A stretch of DNA of 64,000 nt. Origin: Allobosea sp. CS1GBMeth4. GTDB lineage: Bacteria; Pseudomonadota; Alphaproteobacteria; Rhizobiales; Beijerinckiaceae. Shown here in pieces: positions 53,204 to 62,874 of this stretch. Within the stretch, counting starts at the first letter, position 1. Every line of letters starts with the position of its first letter. The notes beneath the pieces are model-generated. The model did not search any database. It saw nothing but the letters and a program-made list of their open reading frames with translations, and was not told the origin of the DNA. Where the stretch lies: contig NZ_FYAS01000030.1 of NCBI RefSeq assembly GCF_900185715.1, positions 219,707 to 283,706 of the forward strand. Reading direction: 5' to 3'. Both the position numbers and the translations under genes were made by a program.

Positions 53204-53228
53204 GGAACCATCGCAGCGGGCCTGGGTT
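53204..53228 (+). promoter_or_regulatory. candidate EcfG (general stress) promoter for DUF3008 gene
   Basis: GGAAC (53204-53208) and GGTT (53225-53228) are 16 bp apart, one base from the alphaproteobacterial EcfG consensus GGAAC-N16-CGTT. The downstream gene encodes a type of small basic protein often tied to the stress response. The identical pattern at 58337 faces no obvious target, so chance occurrence is possible. Confidence 0.4.
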
Positions 53229-53262
53229 GAAGGGTCGCCGGCCCCCATATCGGAGAGATGCG

Positions 53263-53451
53263 ATGCCAGCGAAATCGAAAGCTCAGCAGAAGGCGGCCGG
53301 AGCCGCGCTCGCCGCCAAGCGCGGCGATATCCCCAAGAGCGAGCTCAAGGGAGCCTCGAAATCCATGGCCAAGTCGATGAGCGAGAAGGAGCTGCACGAC
53401 ATGGCTTCGACCAAACGCAAGGGCAAGCCGCAGCATGCGACGAAGCACTGA
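53263..53451 (+). CDS. DUF3008-like small basic protein
   Basis: A 62-residue lysine/alanine-rich protein (MPAKSKAQQKAAGAALAAKRG, then KSMAKSMSEKELHDMASTKRKGKP) matching the DUF3008 family. It is highly charged, lacks membrane segments and may bind nucleic acid or act in stress tolerance. The ATG at 53263 follows GGAGAG. A candidate EcfG promoter lies 35 bp upstream. Confidence 0.82.
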   Translation: MPAKSKAQQKAAGAALAAKRGDIPKSELKGASKSMAKSMSEKELHDMASTKRKGKPQHATKH

Positions 53452-53481
53452 GGAGCGCCGGCTCGGCCGGAGCGGTTCCGG

Positions 53482-53769
53482 TCAGGCCTCGCACCGGTCC
53501 ATCTCCGCGGCTGCGCCTGCCGATGCGGCGGATGTCGATGGCGGCTCGGGAATGTCGTGCCCTTCCGCCGCATAGGCGCTGATCTTGTTGCGCAATGTCC
53601 GGATCGCCACTCCCAGAATGGCGGCGGCGTGGGTTCTGTTGCCGCCCGTCTCGCGCAGGGTCGCCAGGATGAGGTCGCGTTCGACCTCGGCGATCGGCAG
53701 CCCGACCAGGTGATCCAGCGCTGCCTGGACGGGTTCCGGCACAATGTGCGCGACATGCAGCTCGGTCAT
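53482..53769 (-). CDS. Fis-type helix-turn-helix protein
   Basis: A 95-residue protein made largely of an NtrC/Fis C-terminal HTH (AEVERDLILATLRETGGNRTHAAAILGVAIRTLRNKI, about 28-64). It has no sigma54-interaction or receiver domain, so it resembles a stand-alone HTH of the FlbD/NtrC type. The C-terminus is Ala/Ser/Pro-rich. It may be a truncated regulator or a small nucleoid-type factor. The 201-bp gap to the usg gene shows nothing clear. Confidence 0.78.
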   Translation of the reverse strand: MTELHVAHIVPEPVQAALDHLVGLPIAEVERDLILATLRETGGNRTHAAAILGVAIRTLRNKISAYAAEGHDIPEPPSTSAASAGAAAEMDRCEA

Positions 53770-53970
53770 GCCAAGCCCTCCCCGCGCCCCCAACGGCCCC
53801 GGTGGACGACGCGAAGATACACGCTCAGGGTTAACGAATGGTAAAATTCGCGTCGGGCGATATGATCCCGGCGATGCTGAGCGGGCCGGGGCGGGGCGAG
53901 CGCGCCGTCGAAGCCGTCCGCGCTCGCGGCGGATCGCATCCGCCCGACGAAACCCGCGCGACCTGGAGGG

Positions 53971-54240
53971 TTACTGCAGCCGGAATTCGCCGCTGACCGC
54001 GCTCAGATCGGCGGGCCCGATCAGATCCTTGTGCGCCACCGTCACCCGAAACAGCTTGCCGTCGAGCCTGGCCTGCCAGAAGGCGAGGAACCTGTTGAGC
54101 TCGGGGAAGCGCGGGGCGAGGTCGTAATCCTGCCAGACATATTCCTGCAGGATCGAGGGATGGTCCGGCAGGCGGTAGAGGATGCCGGCGGTCGTCAGAC
54201 CATAGCCGGCGATCTGGCGGGCGAAATCGGTTGAAGCCAT
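53971..54240 (-). CDS. usg: Usg family protein
   Basis: An 89-residue protein matching Usg, a small conserved alphaproteobacterial protein often found near tryptophan-pathway genes (FARQIAGYGLTTAGILYRLPDHPSILQEYVWQDYDLAP; FLAFWQARLDGKLFRVTVAH). Its function is unproven. ATG at 54240 is used; the frame is open to 54279. It is divergent from groESL. Confidence 0.85.
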   Translation of the reverse strand: MASTDFARQIAGYGLTTAGILYRLPDHPSILQEYVWQDYDLAPRFPELNRFLAFWQARLDGKLFRVTVAHKDLIGPADLSAVSGEFRLQ

Positions 54241-54332
54241 TCCTTCCAGCTCCGTGTTGCGCTGCTCATGGCAGCGCAAAAGGAATGCGCCGGCAAGCCG
54301 GAAAGTTCCTTTACCTTCATTGATTCAATGAC

Positions 54333-54359
54333 TTGGCACTCACCTCAAAAAAGTGCTGC
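54333..54359 (+). promoter_or_regulatory. degenerate CIRCE element upstream of groES
   Basis: TTGGCACTC (54333-54341), a 9-bp spacer and AAGTGCTGC (54351-54359). The CIRCE consensus is TTAGCACTC-N9-GAGTGCTAA; the left arm matches 8/9 and the right arm 6/9. A CTTGAA box (54366-54371) just downstream could be a sigma32 -35, but no good -10 is seen. HrcA binding is inferred. Confidence 0.7.
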
Positions 54360-54499
54360 CAGCCTCTTGAAGGCAGAAATGCGGCAAACCAAATCTTCGC
54401 GCGGGCGCGGCGCCTCGAGGGCGCGCGGAACCTCGCCGCGAGCTCCATGAAGGGCCCGCCCGCTTTGACATGTGACCGACATGGAAACTGGAGGAACTC

Positions 54500-54814
54500 A
54501 TGAAGTTTCGGCCACTGCATGACCGCGTCGTCGTGAAGCGCCTTGACGCCGAGGAGAGGACCAGAGGCGGGATCATCATCCCCGACACCGCCAAGGAGAA
54601 GCCCCAGGAGGGCGAGGTCGTCGCCGTCGGCCCCGGCGCCCGCGACGAAGCCGGCAAGCTGGTCGCGCTCGACGTCAAGGTCGGCGACCGCGTGCTCTTC
54701 GGCAAGTGGAGCGGCACCGAGGTCAGGATCGACGGCCAGGATCTCCTGATCATGAAGGAATCCGACATCATGGGCGTCATCGAGGCGTCCGCGACGTTGA
54801 AGCAGGCCGCCTGA
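54500..54814 (+). CDS. groES: co-chaperonin GroES
   Basis: A 104-residue co-chaperonin that caps the GroEL ring. The signature [17 protein letters not shown], the mobile loop [12 protein letters not shown] and the C-terminal [15 protein letters not shown] are intact. It starts after CTGGAGGAACTC and is followed by groEL 56 bp later, the usual heat-shock operon. Confidence 0.97.
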   Translation: MKFRPLHDRVVVKRLDAEERTRGGIIIPDTAKEKPQEGEVVAVGPGARDEAGKLVALDVKVGDRVLFGKWSGTEVRIDGQDLLIMKESDIMGVIEASATLKQAA

Positions 54815-54864
54815 GCGGGGCCGAACCGAACCATCGACCTGAACCCTCAAGTCTGAAGGAGTGA

Positions 54865-56496
<1,632 letters not shown>

Positions 56497-56508
56497 GCCG
56501 ACATGACC

Positions 56509-56532
56509 GAGGCCCGGAGCGATCCGGGCCTC
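56509..56532. terminator. hairpin between convergent groEL and DUF3592 genes
   Basis: GAGGCCCGGA (56509-56518) pairs with TCCGGGCCTC (56523-56532) around GCGA, 12 bp after the groEL stop. The right arm covers the end of the opposing gene, so it can serve both strands. No long T-run follows on either side. Confidence 0.65.
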
Positions 56533-57055
56533 ATTCGCCGCGTTGGCGTTCGATCGTTTCAGTGGCCCCGTCCGCATTCATTCTGCCGAGGCCGCGGCTC
56601 GCGAGGACGCGAACCCTCCAGCCGCTCAGGAGCATGACCGAGCCCACGCCCAGGAGCATGAGGGCGGACAGGCTTGCGCCCGGCTCGAGATAGGAAATGC
56701 CCGGCGCGTCCGGATCATAGGCGACGGCGACCTGCTGGTGCGGCTGATAGGCCGAGCAGAGCCTGTCCTCATGCGCGGCATTGACGAGGCCGAGCGTATA
56801 GGCGTCCACGCCCGTACCGGTATGGACGACTCCGGCGACGCTGTAGGAATAGCTGAGGCGGGCCGTGCTCCAGCCCTTCGGACTGTCCGCGCTTCCGATG
56901 TTGCGGCGGTCCCCTTCGGACCAGTGCCGCTCGCAGCCGATGATGCTCGCCGCAGCGCGTGGCCAGCGCAGCGTCAGCATGCCCATGACGCTCGCATAGG
57001 CTCCGAAGGCGAAGGGGATGAGGCCGAGGATTGCGAGGTTGCGGCCGAAGGCCAT
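56531..57055 (-). CDS. DUF3592-like membrane protein
   Basis: A 174-residue protein with membrane segments near residues 6-30 and 135-153 flanking a beta-rich domain (WPRAAASIIGCERHWSEG; LSYSYSVAGVVHTGTGVDAY; VAVAYDPDAPGISYLEPGAS), the DUF3592 pattern. Function is unknown. ATG at 57055 is chosen; an upstream ATG at 57106 adds 17 polar residues. Confidence 0.75.
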   Translation of the reverse strand: MAFGRNLAILGLIPFAFGAYASVMGMLTLRWPRAAASIIGCERHWSEGDRRNIGSADSPKGWSTARLSYSYSVAGVVHTGTGVDAYTLGLVNAAHEDRLCSAYQPHQQVAVAYDPDAPGISYLEPGASLSALMLLGVGSVMLLSGWRVRVLASRGLGRMNADGATETIERQRGE

Positions 57056-57200
57056 GCCACCACGGTTGGGCGATCTCCTCCGCGCGCGCATCGGGCTGGT
57101 CTCCACTGGAGCGGCAGCGCCAGGCTATCGGGCAAGCGGGCCCGGGCCAAGCCTCGGCTGGGGACGGAGCACGAGATACCGCGAGGCAGGGGGCCGAGCC

Positions 57201-57797
57201 CTAGCCGGCCTTGAGCCGAGCCCGAACCTCGTCGATGATCTGCCGGATCGTCTGCCGAGGCAGGACGACCGAGGCCAGGAGCCAGCCGGAGACGGACGAC
57301 CGGAAAACGAGCCTGATCTGCCCGAATTCGTCGGTCGCGAGATCGACCGCGAAGGCCGCCGGCCCCGTGAAGCCCGCGGCGTTGAACAGCTCCCAGGCGT
57401 TTCCCCACTCCCGGATGGTCGGCAGCTCGATCTTTCGGGCCGCCGCGGCGGGCCTGCCGCTGAGTGCCTGGGCGACGAGCTCCGGCGTCAGCTGCTCCGC
57501 CAGCATCGCTTCGACATAGGCGGCCGCAGCGATGCTCGCGCCCTGGCGAGCTTCAGCCGGCAGAGAGAGGAATCCGGGCTCCGTCGCGGCATGCGCCCGG
57601 ACGATCTGGCGCGCGAACGAGGCGCGCAGGCGCCTCGCGTCGATCCGTTCCAGCACCTCCGCCACATTGCCGCTCCGCGCCGCTCCCGCGAACCGCGCCA
57701 GCGCCACATAGGGCGAAGCCCAATAACCCAGGCCGAGCACCAGGATCGCGACCAGGGCCAGCCTGGACCATCGCCTGCGCCGGTGCTGTTCGTTCAT
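57201..57797 (-). CDS. DUF2939-like membrane-anchored protein
   Basis: A 198-residue protein with one N-terminal anchor (about 12-30) and a periplasmic domain. GYWASPYVALARFAGAARSGNVAEVLERIDARRLRASF is the characteristic DUF2939 start. The C-terminal half (WELFNAAGFTGPAAFAVDL; IRLVFRSSVSGWLLASVVLP) is beta-rich. Function is unknown. It follows the KGG gene on the same strand after a duplicated terminator arm. Confidence 0.78.
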   Translation of the reverse strand: MNEQHRRRRWSRLALVAILVLGLGYWASPYVALARFAGAARSGNVAEVLERIDARRLRASFARQIVRAHAATEPGFLSLPAEARQGASIAAAAYVEAMLAEQLTPELVAQALSGRPAAAARKIELPTIREWGNAWELFNAAGFTGPAAFAVDLATDEFGQIRLVFRSSVSGWLLASVVLPRQTIRQIIDEVRARLKAG

Positions 57798-57841
57798 GTC
57801 GCGCGCTCGGTGGGCGGAGGAGACGGAGTGGGGTTCGACTG

Positions 57842-57879
57842 GCTCCGCGAAAACGGCCCCGCTCCGCGAAAACGGCCCC
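57842..57879. repeat. perfect 19-bp tandem duplication
   Basis: The unit at 57842-57860 (GCTCCGCGAAAACGGCCCC) is repeated exactly at 57861-57879. The second copy supplies the distal arm and T-run of the terminator of the KGG gene, so the first is a spare copy of that half-hairpin. Confidence 0.9.
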
Positions 57880-57899
57880 GCGCCGAAGCTGCGGGGCCG
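57868..57899 (-). terminator. intrinsic terminator of the KGG stress-protein gene
   Basis: On the minus strand CGGCCCCGC (57899-57891) pairs with GCGGGGCCG (57881-57873) across a 9-nt loop, followed by TTTT (57872-57869). It lies 20 bp after the stop at 57919. Confidence 0.75.
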
Positions 57900-57918
57900 G
57901 AGATCGACGCGGGAGCGG

Positions 57919-58206
57919 TCAGCTCTGGCCGCCCTTGCGGCCGGCTTCCGAGGCGCGCTCGCGGTCATTGGCGAAATTGCCCTTGCCGCCGCGCTCGCCG
58001 CCGCCCTGCTGGCCGCGGCCGGAATCGCTCGCCTGCTGCTGGCCGCCGCCGCTGCTCTCGCCGCCCTTTCGGCCGGCCTCGGACGCGAGTTCCCGATCCT
58101 GCGAGAAGCTGCGCTTCTCGTCCGGCACGCTCTGGCCGCCCTTCGAGGCGATCTCGCGCTGCTTGTCCTCGTCCATCGACGCAAAGCCACGATTGTCCTT
58201 TGCCAT
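57919..58206 (-). CDS. KGG-repeat general stress protein
   Basis: A 95-residue hydrophilic Gly/Gln/Ser-rich protein with three KGG motifs (ASKGGQSVPDEKRSF; AGRKGGESSGG; AGRKGGQS), like stress-induced proteins YciG and GsiB. The repeat DRELASEAGRKGG/DRERASEAGRKGG occurs twice. It probably protects against desiccation or osmotic stress in the cytoplasm. The ATG at 58206 follows AGGAGG. The 286-bp region upstream to the tRNA gene shows no gene. Confidence 0.85.
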   Translation of the reverse strand: MAKDNRGFASMDEDKQREIASKGGQSVPDEKRSFSQDRELASEAGRKGGESSGGGQQQASDSGRGQQGGGERGGKGNFANDRERASEAGRKGGQS

Positions 58207-58492
58207 TGCATTGCCTCCTGTTCGATTGGCCGAGCCGCTGCCCGGTTGTGGAAAGAACAGCCACCGATGCGAAGCGTTCGGCCTGGGCCTGGCGGCGTAC
58301 GGCCGCGCACCCTCCGCCAATCCGCCGTTTCCGGGCGGAACCTGACGGCCCTCGCTGGGTTGAGTCGCGATCGTCCAGGCGCGGCGAGCCTTCTCACCGG
58401 GTCGAAGAGGCCGCCCCGCCTCGGCCGCCGAGACCCGGCGCTCGCCTCGCGAACCGGCCGCCGATGGCCAACCGGCTGATATCGGGGAAATT

Positions 58493-58569
<77 letters not shown>

Positions 58570-58597
58570 GCACGTTCTTGCGTTTAGCATAAAGCGG

Positions 58598-59403
58598 ATG
58601 CGGGTGAAGCCTTCCTTTGCGACGATCATGTGGTTTGTCGCCGTTGCGACAGCCTGGCCGGCCGCGACGCGGGCCGCGGACGACGTTTGCGCGGCGCCGG
58701 GCCCGGCCGAGCCGGTTCACCTCGCCGGCCTCGATCGGCATGGCGACCTGCTGCTCGCCGACGGCCGCGTCGTCCGGCTCGCCGGGCTCGCGCCGCGGCA
58801 GAGCGATGCGGAGCGCGAGCGCTTCGCCGCGCAGCTGGCGCGCTGGCACGGCCGCGCCTTCCGGCTGACGCCGCTCGGCGGCGCGGATCGCTGGGGCCGC
58901 CTGCCCGCCCGGCTGCAGGCGATGCCGGATGCACCGGAGATGTTCGACGGCCACGCCGACCTGACCGCCGCCATGCTCGCCGGCGGAGCGGCGCTGCGCC
59001 TGCCCGAGCCGGCCTCGCCGCCTGCAACGAGCTCTGGCGGCGGGCGGAACCGCGGCCGCTCCGGTCCCCGCTCGCGGGCGCTGTCGCCGCAGCGACGCTG
59101 CCGGTCGTCGACGGCCATGATCCTGCCGCGATGCGGGCGCAGGCGGGCCGGATCGTCGTGGTCGAGGGCCGTATCGCTGCCGTGGGAGAGCGCGCGCAAC
59201 GCACCTATCTCAACTTCGAGCGGCGGCCCGGCGCAGGCGGCAGCATCGTCCTGTCGCGCGTGCTATGGCGTGAATTGCAGCGCGGCGGCTGGACCGCCTC
59301 GGCGCTGACGGGTAAACGCGTGCGCGTACGTGGCGTGATCGAGGGCCGTGATGGTCTCCTGGTCGAAGCCGAGGCGCGCAGCGCGCTTGAGATGATCGAC
59401 TAG
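58598..59403 (+). pseudogene. frameshifted thermonuclease-like exported protein
   Basis: The first frame (from ATG 58598) gives a signal peptide ending TRAADD and an SNase-like start (VHLAGLDRHGDLLLADGRVVRLAGL; AAMLAGGAALRLPEPAS). It then turns into arginine/serine-rich nonsense near 59015. The frame one base earlier continues sensibly (ACNELWRRAEPRP; GRIVVVEGRIAAVGERAQRTYLNFE; LTGKRVRVRGVIEGRDGLLVEA) to the stop at 59403. The total length is 806 bp, consistent with one missing base near 59013-59035. Either the gene is broken or the sequence has an error. The second part is OB-fold-like. Confidence 0.8.
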
Positions 59404-59409
59404 GAACCG

Positions 59410-60885
59410 ATGCTGAGAGCGCAGCGACATCGTCGGCCGACCCCGGGACGCCTGATCGCGGCGACGCTGCCGGCGCTGCTGCTGGCGGGCTGCTTCGGCG
59501 ACCAGAACTCGCTGCTGCCGCCGCTCAACCAGCCCGGCGGCGAAGCCGCGCCGCGCGTCGCCAGCCTGCAGCGCGGCACCGACCGCGAACATCAGCGGCT
59601 GCTCGCGGCTTTCGGCGGCGAATATCGCTCGCCCCAGATCAGGACCATCCTCGACGGGATCGTCGCCCGCCTCGCCAAGGCCGGCGAGGGCCAGATCGGC
59701 AATTACGAGATCACCATCCTGAACTCGCCGATCGTCAACGCCTTCGCGCTGCCGACCGGGCGGCTCTACGTCACCCGCGGCCTGCTCGCCCTGGCGAACG
59801 ACGAAGCCGAGATCGCCTCGGTGATGGCGCATGAGATCGCCCATGTCACCGCCCGCCACGCCGTCGAGCGCGCCGAGATGGAGGCGGAATCGGCCCTGGT
59901 CAGCCAGGTCGTGGCGCAAGTGCTCAACGATCCCATGACGGGAGCGGCCGTGCAGCAGAGCTCGAAACTCTCGCTCGCGCGCTTCTCGCGGCTGCAGGAG
60001 CTGACGGCCGACCAGATCAGCGTGCGGAACATCGCCCGCGCCGGCTACGATCCCTACGGAGCCGGCCGCTTCCTCGTCTCCCTCGGCCGCAACACCGCCT
60101 TCCGCGCCGGGCGGCAGGGCGGCGGCGACAAGAAGCTCGACATCCTCTCCAGCCACCCTTCGACGCCCGAGCGCGTCGCCGCCGTCACCAGCGGCGCGCG
60201 CCAGATCGGGGCGCCCGGCCTCGGCGAGCGCGACGCCGCGCGCTGGCTGTCGGCGATCGACGGCCTCGCCTTCGGCGACGATCCGGCCGACGGCGTGGTG
60301 CGCGGCCGTCGCTATCTCAACAGCGCCCTGCGCATCGCCTTCACCGCTCCGGAGGGTTTCGAGCTCGAATCGGCGCGCGAAATGGTGGTCGGCGTCAGCA
60401 GTGACGGCACACAGGCCCTGCGCTTCGATTCCGTGGCGCTGAAGACCGGCCAGACGCTCGAATCCTATGTCGCCTCGGGCTGGATCGACGGAGTCGCCAC
60501 GGCGGAAGTGCAGTCGCTCACCGTCGGCGACCTGCCGGCAGCGGTGACCGCGGGCAAGGGCGCCGACTGGAGCTTCCGCCTCGCCGCCATCCAGGCCGGG
60601 CCCCGTGTCTATCGCTTCATCCTCGCCGCCAAGGGCCAGCATGATCCCGAGCGGGGGATGCGGGCGCTGCTCGACAGCTTCCGCAGCCTGAGCGCCAGCG
60701 ATGCGCAATCGGTCAGCCCGCTGCGGATCCGGCTGGTCACCGCCGGCACCGGCGACACGCCGTCCAGCCTCGCCGAGCGGATGGCCTCGACCGACCGGCC
60801 GCTCGAGCAGTTCCTGATCCTGAACGGGCTGGAGCGCAACGCGAAGCTGACGCCCGGCCAGCGTTACAAGATCGTGAGCGAATAG
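59410..60885 (+). CDS. M48-family metalloprotease lipoprotein
   Basis: A 491-residue envelope protease. A lipobox (LLAGC, about residue 28) anchors it to a membrane. The zinc motif HEIAHVTARH is near residue 140 and the third ligand Glu lies in LQELTADQIS. The C-terminal third contains a LysM-like segment (SLAERMASTDRPLEQFLILNGL), unusual for plain BepA-like proteases and suited to wall binding. It begins 6 bp after the frameshifted gene. It probably acts in outer-membrane quality control. Confidence 0.88.
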   Translation: MLRAQRHRRPTPGRLIAATLPALLLAGCFGDQNSLLPPLNQPGGEAAPRVASLQRGTDREHQRLLAAFGGEYRSPQIRTILDGIVARLAKAGEGQIGNYEITILNSPIVNAFALPTGRLYVTRGLLALANDEAEIASVMAHEIAHVTARHAVERAEMEAESALVSQVVAQVLNDPMTGAAVQQSSKLSLARFSRLQELTADQISVRNIARAGYDPYGAGRFLVSLGRNTAFRAGRQGGGDKKLDILSSHPSTPERVAAVTSGARQIGAPGLGERDAARWLSAIDGLAFGDDPADGVVRGRRYLNSALRIAFTAPEGFELESAREMVVGVSSDGTQALRFDSVALKTGQTLESYVASGWIDGVATAEVQSLTVGDLPAAVTAGKGADWSFRLAAIQAGPRVYRFILAAKGQHDPERGMRALLDSFRSLSASDAQSVSPLRIRLVTAGTGDTPSSLAERMASTDRPLEQFLILNGLERNAKLTPGQRYKIVSE

Positions 60886-60958
60886 CGGTGTCGCCGGCCG
60901 GCGCCGTCCTCGCGCCTTGTGCTAACCTTCCGGCCGTCGTCAGGACAGGGAGGCCGCC

Positions 60959-61828
60959 ATGGCGCTCGATCGCCGCATCGTCGAACTCTACGACGAATAT
61001 ACGCACAAGCCGCTCGACCGCCGCAGCTTCATGAACCGGCTCGTCGCCATTGCCGGCTCCGCCGCGGCGGCCGAGGCGGCGCTGGCCCTGCTGGAGCCGA
61101 ACTACGCGCAGGCGCAGCAGGTCGCGCTCGACGATGCCCGCATCGAGGCCAGGCGCGTCGACGAGACCATTGCTGGGGTGCGGCTCAGGGGCTACCTCGT
61201 CACGCCGAAGGCGCAGGCCAGGCGTGGCGGCGTTCTCGTCATCCACGAGAACCGGGGCCTGAACCCGCATATCGAGGACGTCACCCGGCGCACCGCACTG
61301 GCCGGCTTCAGCGCCCTCGGCGTCGACTTCCTCACTCCGCTCGGCGGAACCCCGGCCGATGCCGACGCCGCCCGCGCCCTGTTCCCGCAGCTCAAGCCCG
61401 AGGACGTGGTGGCGCAAGGACGCGCGGCGCTCGCCTTCCTCAAGGCGCGGCCGGATTCGACCGGCAAGGTCGGCGCGGTCGGCTTCTGCTGGGGCGGCGG
61501 CGCGGTCAACGACCTCGCCGTCGGCGCGCCGGAGCTCGATGCCGGCGTGGTCTTCTACGGCCGCTCGCCCGATCTCTCCAAGGTGCCGCAGATCAGGGCC
61601 AGGCTGCTGATCCAGCACGCCGCCCGCGACACGCGCCTCGTCGAGGGCCTGCCCGCCTATGAGGCGGCACTGAAGGCGGCCGGGGTCCGCTACGAAGCGA
61701 TCGTCTATCCCGACGTCGACCACGCCTTCCACAACGATACCAGCGCCGAGCGCTACAACGCCGCGGCGGCCAGGCTCGCCTGGGAGCGGACCGTGGCCTT
61801 CCTCGCCGCCGAGACCGGAGCGGCCTGA
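60959..61828 (+). CDS. dienelactone hydrolase family protein with Tat-like signal
   Basis: A 289-residue alpha/beta hydrolase. The cysteine nucleophile is in VGFCWGGG (about residue 179), with Asp in AARDTR and His in DVDHAFHND. LDRRSFMNRLVAIAGSAAAAEAAL near the N-terminus resembles a twin-arginine signal, so the enzyme may be periplasmic, whereas classic dienelactone hydrolases are cytoplasmic. The substrate is unknown. A terminator hairpin follows within 10 bp. Confidence 0.85.
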   Translation: MALDRRIVELYDEYTHKPLDRRSFMNRLVAIAGSAAAAEAALALLEPNYAQAQQVALDDARIEARRVDETIAGVRLRGYLVTPKAQARRGGVLVIHENRGLNPHIEDVTRRTALAGFSALGVDFLTPLGGTPADADAARALFPQLKPEDVVAQGRAALAFLKARPDSTGKVGAVGFCWGGGAVNDLAVGAPELDAGVVFYGRSPDLSKVPQIRARLLIQHAARDTRLVEGLPAYEAALKAAGVRYEAIVYPDVDHAFHNDTSAERYNAAAARLAWERTVAFLAAETGAA

Positions 61829-61837
61829 CACGAAAAA

Positions 61838-61859
61838 CCCGGCGGATCGCTCCGCCGGG
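61838..61859. terminator. bidirectional terminator between hydrolase and carD
   Basis: CCCGGCGGA (61838-61846) pairs with TCCGCCGGG (61851-61859) around TCGC. AAAAA at 61833-61837 gives a T-run for the minus strand, so it terminates carD; it also follows the plus-strand hydrolase. Confidence 0.75.
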
Positions 61860-61888
61860 CTGGTCTCGTCCGATGACGGAGGGCTGCC

Positions 61889-62485
61889 TCAGGCAGCCTC
61901 CTCCTGCAGGTCCTCGTCGCCTTCCTCGGCATCCGCCGCCTCGGCGGCGTCGGCCTTGCCGGCACGGCGCGGCGACTTGGCGAGCTGGCCCTCGATCTTC
62001 TTCAGGGCCTCGGTCTCGGTGATCTCCTCGACGGCCGCGATCTCGCGGGTCATCCGGTCGATCGCCGCCTCGTAGAGCTGGCGTTCGGAATAGGACTGCT
62101 CGGGCTGCGCCTCCGAGCGATAGAGATCGCGCACGACCTCGGCGATCGCGACGAGATCGCCCGAATTGATCTTGGCCTCGTATTCCTGGGCACGGCGCGA
62201 CCACATGGTGCGCTTGATCCGGGCACGGCCGGTCAGGGTCGAGAGCGCCTTGCCGACGATGTCGGTGTCGGCGAGCTTGCGCAGGCCGACGCTCGCCGCC
62301 TTGGCCGTGGGGACACGCAGCGTCATCTTGTCCTTGGCGAAGCTGACGACGAAGAGTTCGAGCTTGAAGCCGGCGACTTCCTGCTCCTCGATCGCCGTGA
62401 TCTGACCGACGCCATGGGACGGGTAGACGACGAACTCGCCCGTCTTGAAGCCCTGGCGCACAACAGCCTTCTTCGCAGTGGACAT
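61889..62485 (-). CDS. CarD/CdnL-family RNA polymerase-binding regulator
   Basis: A 198-residue protein. The N-terminal Tudor-like domain that binds RNA polymerase beta is at about 12-65 (FKTGEFVVYPSHGVGQITAIEEQE), followed by a helical domain (about 70-150; RTMWSRRAQEYEAKINSGDLVAIAEVVRDLYR). The C-terminal 45 residues are acidic and Ala-rich. Homologues stabilise open promoters and control rRNA and growth genes. The predicted promoter is about 280 bp upstream, giving a long leader. Confidence 0.92.
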   Translation of the reverse strand: MSTAKKAVVRQGFKTGEFVVYPSHGVGQITAIEEQEVAGFKLELFVVSFAKDKMTLRVPTAKAASVGLRKLADTDIVGKALSTLTGRARIKRTMWSRRAQEYEAKINSGDLVAIAEVVRDLYRSEAQPEQSYSERQLYEAAIDRMTREIAAVEEITETEALKKIEGQLAKSPRRAGKADAAEAADAEEGDEDLQEEAA

Positions 62486-62763
62486 GCCGTTTCGACTCCT
62501 GATCTCTCCGCCTGGGCGGAGATGCGACTTTCAGCCGCCGGCCGGGATGACCGGAGGCACTCTGCCTGACGCGATCGCAACGGGAACCTTCTGGCTCCGT
62601 GCGGCGCGACACGCTCCCTCAGCCGACTGTTTCTTGCGACCGCCAAACACGAAGACAACGGCACGCCGGGCATCCTGACCGGTGGTGCGTTGCTGTCGTC
62701 TCAGGGGGTGCCCCGTTTGTGTGACCTCGCAGGGGCAGGCGGAACGAACTCGACTGTGGCTTG
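62486..62763 (-). other. long untranslated leader of carD
   Basis: Between the predicted promoter and the carD ATG lie about 275 bp with no convincing gene. A hairpin, TCTCCGCC/GGCGGAGA (62506-62523), lies 20 bp before the start codon, where it could affect ribosome access. I see no match to a riboswitch class I know. The remaining 80 bp up to fdxA hold only the promoter. Confidence 0.45.
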
Positions 62764-62792
62764 TGGATACCACAAAAAGCGCGCCGAATCAA
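62761..62792 (-). promoter_or_regulatory. predicted carD promoter with palindrome over the -10 box
   Basis: On the minus strand TTGATT (62792-62787) and TATCCA (62769-62764) are 17 bp apart. TTGTGG-ATA-CCACAA (62761-62775) is a perfect inverted repeat covering the -10, a natural place for a repressor. Confidence 0.5.
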
Positions 62793-62874
62793 AGGTAAAC
62801 GGAATGCAAACGCGTCCAGCCGGCACAGCGGCCGGCAATGGTTAACTGCGATTGCGCTCTGACGCAGGGTAAGC

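Noticed and set aside
53482..53769. Fis-type HTH protein as a flagellar regulator FlbD with the nearby motAB
   Set aside because: It is 15 kb away from motAB and lacks the receiver and ATPase domains, so no functional link can be supported.
58337..58361. GGAAC-N16-GGTT, EcfG-like pattern
   Set aside because: It points away from the KGG gene and is over 230 bp from the next plus-strand gene across an antisense tRNA.
62531..62773. 80-codon frame in the carD leader
   Set aside because: Its start would lie inside the predicted -10 box, it lacks a ribosome site, and its composition is unremarkable.
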